The position numbers were made by a program, and so were the translations under genes. From Pisolithus tinctorius (Eukaryota > Basidiomycota > Agaricomycetes > Boletales > Pisolithaceae): 64,000 nucleotides of DNA. The stretch spans positions 248,001 through 312,000 of the forward strand of contig JANFAH010000002.1 in the NCBI GenBank assembly GCA_024663395.1. Reading direction: 5' to 3'. This document shows, in pieces, positions 57,900 to 64,000 of the stretch. The notes beneath the pieces were generated by a model. That model was not told the origin of the DNA, made no database searches, and worked only from the letters and a program-made list of their open reading frames with translations. Positions within the stretch are counted from its first letter, which is position 1; every line of letters starts with the position of its first letter.

Positions 57900-59737
57900 T
57901 ACAAAAATTGGGCATGGGCTCAGTAATTCGCAGTTATGAAGCCCTTGCGCTCCCGAAGAAGACCCGATCATACGATCGCCATCAGCGTTCACCACAACAC
58001 GAGGTAGAGAATGGGCGCCTGAAGGTGACATGTGGTCTCATCACCAAAACTGTCAAATGCTGCTATTGCCCGATAGGGAATATATTTCCCAGTGGCTGTG
58101 CAATTGACGTGCCAAGAGCTGGTCACGTGATACCGTGCACCGCTGCATGTCCTGTCAATCTCTGAGGCAACGACATAGCATTTATCGATCTACACCCACA
58201 TCCAGCATTCGCTGGTCATTATATCGTATGTCTACCACACATCCATGTACATATATATGCATCACTCCTCCAGGGTGAATTCCATGTTTTGCACAAAGGA
58301 GCACCTTTGAGGTCCTGTGCTTCTACCCTGCCTGTTTCCATGTTGTGTACCTCAGTTTTCCACACCATTGTACTACCTGATGAGAGCTCTCCAGTGAAGC
58401 CTAGAATGTTTTGGCACGCAGAGCAGTTCTGGAGAAATTCCACATTTTGTGCAAGGGTACACTTTCAAGGACCTTCTTGCTTATTTCGCTCATTTCGTTG
58501 TCACGCCTCTCGCTTTTTTGGTCATAGACTCTGCTCAATGAGCCCATGCGGTTGACCCATTGTTCATGAAATTTCGTGCAGCCATTGTCAAGATATGACT
58601 GTTTTCGTGCTCAGAGGACTGTGAGACAACTTTGCAAATATCTCAGGAACGGGTAAATGCATTTGCTTCATTTTTTTGGTGCTGCATTCTTCGTGTCCCT
58701 CTCTACCCTCTCCTCCTCCTCTGGTGTCATGTCATTTTGAGGTCTTATCGTCATTCAGCAATTCCTCTTCATCCCTATGCTGGTATCTAATGACATCTCA
58801 TGCTGTATCTCGTCTGTGTCATGGCTGGGGCTCTCAAATTTCAGAGATGTGGTACTACTAAATAAGGTCTTTCTAATGGTGCATTTTACATCATGGTTTC
58901 AGCTGTGGGTGCAGATATATTCACCATTTTGTCGTCAGAGACTTGCATGTGGAGTACCATAGTTGCTGACTAATCAAAAATGTAAACTCCGGCACACCCA
59001 CAAATTCATGATAACCGTGACTCCGTCTCTCTGCCTCTTGATCCCAAACTGCCACCATCACTGTTGTCCATCGGCTGCACCTCCATCCTTCATATACACC
59101 TCTTCCCATTGAATGTTGGCAGCCATTTCTGATATCATTGTGCTGTCAACACTTGCACATGGAATTACTGGTGTGTTCTCATTTTCCCATGCATATATGC
59201 TGTCTATTTAATTTGCTAGTGCGACATTTCAAGAAGCTGAGGTGATGGCAATGCTGGAGGTTATAAGCTGGTATGTTTTTTGCCTTCCCACTTCCTTATT
59301 CGTTCCTCACTTTTGTTTAGTTTTGAGATACGATGTTGTATACTGGTAAGTCTGGCTTACTTGGAGTTGAGAGGGAGCCGACAATGGGTAGTGGTACTAG
59401 GTAGTTTTGGTGTGATGTTGTATGATTTTGATTTGCATTGCAATAATTATTTTATATTTGGTTGTCATGTCATGCTTTGTGGTAGCTGGTGTGAAGCTGG
59501 TAGGTACTTGTGAATATCGATAACAATTCCAAATGTTTGACAATCTATTTGATGGCAGCATTGACATGCATTCCACTGTAAAAAAGCGTTTTCGTAGATT
59601 TTACTATATACCCACCCTTTTTCTACAGTGTCGTCACTGTCTACATTGGATATCCCTGTATATATTGGTATCTCGTTGTGTTGCAATTTTGGTGATGCTC
59701 CTGGACTCTTGGATGAGCCTTCCCTTTGCCCGCAACC
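57900..59737. other. Gene-free stretch, T/G-rich on the plus strand
   Basis: No coding exon recognised. From about 58250 to 59700 the plus strand is visibly richer in T and TG/TTT words than the flanking genes. An imperfect internal repeat is seen: GAATTCCATGTTTTGCACAA (58277) resembles GAAATTCCACATTTTGTGCA (58434). It may be an inserted non-coding element, but no ends were found. Confidence 0.35.
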
Positions 59738-62369
59738 ATGACTCCGCCTCCCCAGCAGCTATCCTGTACGATTTTCGACGGCCGATGAGTACGGTGTCTA
59801 CGGTGCTGATTTACAAATAACCGCTGGGGTGCAGATATCGAACTACGCGGCGGAAAAGACATCGAATCCGTCGACCTTGTCCTCGCCAATAGGCAAATCT
59901 CCATCCCTCGACAAGGGGAAGGCTCTTTTTCGGAACATTTTGAAGAGCAGTTGTTAGTTGCCATTTGCTATATGCATCACCATAGTATTCTCATGTCTTT
60001 GACTGGTTGCAATAATAGGCCATTCGCAGCTGATCTCCTTTCTCTCGAAGTTCGTCGTCGAAAGAAACAATTCTTCCGCTCGTCGTTCGTAGCGGTCTCC
60101 GAAACTATCACGATCAGCTCTGCCGACATTCAATCCGGATCTGAGAGGCAAGGTAGCTTTCAGAGTGGTCATTTACCGTGTCTTGGACAGCTTCTGAAAA
60201 AAATGCACAGTAATCAAAAAACGACGGGGCAAAGTAAATATTACCCTCGAGGTTTTACAACTACCCATACCAACCGTCCGTAAATAATAGGTAGTACTCG
60301 ATAAGCACTGATAGGAAGCTTACAGGATGCGGCTCCTGATCAAGATTTGCTTGCGAATGGGAATGGGAATTTAACGCCAACTACGGATGAACTTATCAGA
60401 CAGTGTCCTCGGTGAGTGCCAGATCCCTACTTCTCGATGCTCATGTATTTCAACTGTATTTATAGTTTCCGAATCTTGGTAATTGGAAAGGTATTGGTTT
60501 TGCATGTTGTCACACGGGCAGCCACTGAGAGTCATGTCCTCGCAGACAGGTGCCGGAAAGTCATCTCTGATAAACCGAGTCTTCGGTGTGGAAGATGCGG
60601 TTGAGTAACTCGATCTGCATCTATTCATTGCATTGACGGTAGATGTAGTGCATCGCCGATGATAAACCTGGGGAAGCAGTAATCGAGAAAGAGCTGATCT
60701 CTCCGGAGAACGATCGATTCATCTTACACGACAGCCAAGGCTTCGAACCTGCCGAAGGCAGCAACTATGATACCGTGAAGTCGTTCATAGAGGCCAGAAA
60801 AATGATGCCACATATCAAAGATCAGCTTCATGCAGTGTGGTATGTCGTCCTGACTTGGGGCAGCTGCATTGACGGCTCTGACCGATGGCTGGATATGATA
60901 GGTTGTGTTTCCCAGTGCCCATTATAGGACACGGTGAGCGACTTTTGGAGGACGCCGCAGAAGCGTTCTTGGAGCAATCGAGCGAAGCTCTAGGAAACAG
61001 TGAGCAAACAGCCTCTCGTCTCACATCTGGCAGACCGACTCCCCTCAGTTCCGACCGTTGTCGTATTCACAAAGTATGACAACCTCTTAACGTACGTGAT
61101 GGCGGAAGGTAAAGAGGATCCTGAAGTAGAGGCGAGGCAATATTTGCAAAAGCATTGCGTCGAGCCGATTCAGGATTTCTTCAAGGGCAAGGGCAAGTGC
61201 ATTGACATTCTGCATGTTGCAGTCAGCTGTGAGTCCCGCTCATTCGATTCCTTACCTATTATTCATCTGGAACAATGCTAGCGCACCCAAACTGTGAGCG
61301 AGGGCACGACGAACTGACAAAGCTCACTTGTAAGAGGGTAGCTGAGAGCTTCACTTCCGTATCACCGGTGCCGTTCGCGGCTGCAGGAGCTCAAAGAAGG
61401 GTACCTCGAGTAAAGATTGAATGCTCGATCAAGTGAGCCTCATTCTGCTGTGATGCTGCCGTATTCTGAGCTATAACTCATACAGTGTGGGAAGGCAAAG
61501 TGGGTCTCCATGTACAAAGTGATGGTCATCAGTACACTCATGCACCGAAAGGATACTGGCGAGCGCTGGCTACCAGCACAAATTTTCAGGGTTTTAAGAT
61601 GGTTGACTGCCTTCGCGTCATACACACCGACATTATCTCAGTTTGGAACTTCTACGATCCCAATGGGGTGAGCATCCTTGCCTTCTTGTGATAATTGCCT
61701 ACCAATGTTACTTTTGTAGTACCTACATACCAGAGAATTTCGGGATTTGATGGTCAATATGGTAGGGGATGTGGATGCACCGACTGTGCTCAACCCTGCA
61801 CCCACCCAGCCCACTCGCAGTGACACGTTGTCGGGGTGAGTGCCAGCGTGAACTCTGCTTTCTAGCGAACTCATGGAGAGTCGCCACACCCAAGTAGATC
61901 CATCCCTCTCGTGGCTGCAATGGTTGTAATCCTGCCATTTGTTGCTGGCTTAGCCCTTGTCCAATGGGTCAATGAATCCTACCAGCGACTGTGCGTGCAA
62001 TTACTAGTATTATAATTCAGAATACCGAATGGTTATCCTTCTAGGCAAAATGTGCATCAAAGGTTTATGGCATACATCGTCGATTTGACACACGTGCTAG
62101 AAATACTGTTTGCACTCACGAGCAACAGGAAGGGAAAGAAGCTTACACGCAGGGCGATTAAGCTGGCTTTCAACGAATACTGTAAATCCTCGTGGAGGAC
62201 CAACGTTCATACAGCGATTCGGCAGTTCAAGCATACGATCACGGACTACGATGTAATTCTCGAGAAGATCGAGGCCCTCGTCCTTTCGAGTGGTGGGGAG
62301 GCTCATGTGACTAGTTTAGTCGAAAGAATCGGATCAGTTGACCTGGAGCATGATGAAGAATGGTACTAA
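59738..62369 (+). CDS. P-loop GTPase with C-terminal membrane segment, tandem copy 3
   Basis: Exon 1 (59738-59765) encodes MTPPPQQLS and splices to IELRGGKDIESVDLVLANRQ and GSFSEHFEEQ. A basic linker follows (LLSLEVRRRKKQFFRSS). Walker A is again split by an intron: FRILVIGK, then TGAGKSSLINRVFGVEDA from 60546. G3 is DSQGFEPAEGSNYDTV (about 60731) and G4 VVVFTKYDNLLTY (about 61060). The rest follows copy 2: PVPIIGHGERLLEDAAEAFL, ERGHDELTKLTC, VPFAAAGAQRRVPRVKIE, MVDCLRVIHTDIISVWNFYD, membrane span MVVILPFVAGLALVQW (about 61920-61970), FMAYIVDLTHVLEILFAL, and HDEEWY, TAA at 62367-62369. No lesion was seen; it is probably active. Orientation of the tail across the membrane is unknown. Confidence 0.87.
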
Positions 62370-62489
62370 CTAACAGAGGTGACCGGTATGTTGAACCCAT
62401 GTTTCCCCTATCTTAGTGTGGTTTCACTAGTTTTCATTGTCGCGCCGCATTCGTGTCGTTGCTGTCGTTGTGTCTTGTAGTTATACCTT

Positions 62490-62507
62490 GTAGCCAATAG
62501 GAATGGA
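62490..62507 (+). terminator. Shared 3' end motif (copy 3)
   Basis: GTAGCCAATAGGAATGGA, 121 bp after the stop of copy 3, matching the other two copies. Confidence 0.5.
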
Positions 62508-63668
62508 TTCTTGACAGATGAGTACTGAGCGTGTCAGTCTTCTTGGCGGCTTGCGGGCCGTGGTAGCGATCTGTGGTCTGATCTTGAAATATTGGAGGTG
62601 TTGTACTTCACCTTTTGCCCAGTGCCTACCAGCCGGTTCACTAACGTTTGTGTTTCCCCCAGACCGTCCGAGCAGCGAGGATTGTCCCTGTACTTCAAGG
62701 TTTGTGGGACAACCACCCAGATTTGTTTACGAGCGATACTTCTTGTCGTTACCGTCTCTAACACTACGAGTCTCGTCCGCGATCAAGGCTCAAACCTGTG
62801 CAGGACCGCTTGCCTCTACAGGGACTACTTAGGTCTTGTGCCGCCGTCGACATTGCTTGGCACGAGGTTCAACGTTCAAGCCTGACAGGGTTCTGCATCG
62901 AACAAAAGGACAACCATCTTTCGTATTCTTCGGCTGCCTTTTGGGATATCATGTCGAAACACCACACTAATCCTCGTGTTAAAGACATCTGGTGTGCTTC
63001 ATATGTCATTGAGGAATCGGTGTGGGGCGCATCCACCGAACTAACACAAGCTTGTTACTAAATCCACACCTCACTGCTACCGAGTTCAAAGCACAGTCGA
63101 CGTCCTTACACGCCCGGCGATCTTCCGATGGTTATCTGGCACATGCAAGTGCGCGAGGTACGTTGACACCGCCGCACGTTTGTCGACTAAATGCACCATT
63201 GTGCGAATCGGTCCCTTCACTGAGCATACGAAAACCCACGTAACATCCATACTCTAGAGCCCCGTGTCAATTCCTTTCCACTTCTGAGAGCGGTGACTTC
63301 CCCGACACATATGCGTCGGTGACGGACGCGAATGTTCGCCTCAGCCATATACCCAAGCTAATTCCGAGACGTCCTATCCGCCTGCAGCTTCGGACATGAC
63401 ATGAGAGGGTACGTCTGGCAACCTTTCACATATGTTAGTAGGGAGTCCCCCCTGCGCATTCCTCCTGCATCGCCGGCCACCAGAACGCCCGACGCCGAAA
63501 GCATTGTTCACACCCCCCCAAAAAAACATGCTCCCGTGAGAATATACAGTAGTGCAAGTTATAATAACGAGGCCCACGCTTCTAAAAATCGTATGTCTGG
63601 TGCCCTCACTCCTCGAATCACACCTTAAACGATAGTTTGTACTCTCTTACACTATGCTCCGCGCCACC
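62508..63668. other. No gene recognised
   Basis: An ATG-led frame at 62518-62832 (MSTERVSLLGGLRAVVAICG...) has one hydrophobic segment but no known domain. A piece near 62900-63050 (DNHLSYSSAAFWDIMSKHH) looks protein-like in another frame. Neither could be placed in a family. Confidence 0.35.
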
Positions 63669-63968
63669 CTACAACCACTCCACAGTCTGTAGAATAAACC
63701 AGTCAGCGACACGTGCCCAGGATCGGTCACACAAGAACCAACTTACCGCGGGTGGCTTTGAAGAAATATCGTACGTGACGCGATTGATGCCACTCACTTC
63801 ATTGGTAATACGGGAGGATATACGGCGCAGGACCTCTGCTGGGAAGACGTACCTAGCATCATGGACCGTCTCTGATGAGGACAATATCGGAAGAGTTGGG
63901 TGTATGGTGAGAACGTACCAATCTGCAGTCATGAAGTCCTCCGACGTCACAGCACGAAGCGCGATAAC
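63669..63968 (-). CDS. GUA1: GMP synthase (glutamine-hydrolysing), C-terminal end
   Basis: The last three exons are in the window: 63968-63919, 63852-63747 and 63686-63669, with phases that fit. They read [52 protein letters not shown] and TVEWL, TAG at 63669-63671. This is the dimerisation domain at the very C-terminus of GuaA, whose [18 protein letters not shown] ending binds XMP and is highly conserved. The enzyme converts XMP to GMP with glutamine and ATP in the cytosol. The glutaminase and ATP-pyrophosphatase domains lie beyond the right edge; the window ends in an intron (63969-64000). Confidence 0.93.
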   Translation of the reverse strand, partial: VIALRAVTSEDFMTADWYVLTIHPTLPILSSSETVHDARYVFPAEVLRRISSRITNEVSGINRVTYDISSKPPAVSWFLCDRSWARVADWFILQTVEWL

Positions 63969-64000
63969 CTATATATGCGCTTTTAGCATGCACCCGATAA

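Noticed and set aside
1..64000. CRISPR arrays, bacterial operons, riboswitches, rRNA genes
   Set aside because: None seen; intron-rich eukaryotic gene structure throughout.

Overview
The window looks like nuclear DNA of a basidiomycete fungus, most likely an agaricomycete. Genes are broken by many short introns of about 44-60 nt with GT...AG ends and CTAAC/CTGAT-like branch sites. The gene content is also typical of mushrooms: CVNH and ricin-B-type lectin domains, TPR-repeat genes, tandem membrane G-domain proteins, DHHC acyltransferase, and a chromodomain-bearing Ty3/gypsy element. All calls rest on reading translations by eye; no database search was made.

Layout. 0-2.4 kb: 3' part of a Ty3/gypsy chromovirus with its 3' LTR. 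4.3-4.8 kb: a small two-exon C2H2 zinc-finger gene. 5.5-6.2 kb: a decayed second copy of sequence at 12.5-15.6 kb. 6.7-10.0 kb (minus): leukotriene A4 hydrolase-type M1 aminopeptidase. 10.2-12.0 kb (minus): a CVNH plus beta-trefoil lectin gene carrying several lesions. 12.1-13.0 kb (minus): unrecognised gene remnant. 13.2-16.4 kb (minus): long coiled-coil protein with one C-terminal membrane segment. 16.7-20.9 kb: decayed paralogous segments flanking a DHHC palmitoyltransferase (minus). 21.4-22.3 kb: TPR pseudogene. 23.2-24.9 kb: unrecognised gene remnants and a small tandem duplication. 25.2-27.3 kb: a DHA1-type MFS transporter (plus). 30.5-31.3 kb: an Hsp20-like gene (plus). 33.2-38.0 kb: three tandem MDR-type oxidoreductases (minus). 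38.9-47.0 kb: two duplicated blocks, each an unknown repeat followed by an aminotransferase gene; the first copy is dead and the second intact, and the second block holds a poly(A)-tailed retroposon. 47.6-51.0 kb: a PLP homeostasis protein and the kinetochore protein Dsn1/Mis13 (plus). 51.5-62.4 kb: three tandem P-loop GTPases (plus), the first truncated. 63.7-64.0 kb: 3' end of GMP synthase (minus).

Conserved housekeeping genes (LTA4H-type peptidase, Dsn1, PLPBP, GUA1, DHHC transferase) alternate with lineage-specific tandem families and many decayed copies, which suggests an accessory region shaped by local duplication and point-mutation decay. The strongest candidates for new biology are the tandem membrane GTPase family, the CVNH/beta-trefoil fusion, the poly(A) retroposon whose empty site survives in a neighbouring paralogous block, and the coiled-coil membrane protein of possible nuclear-envelope role.
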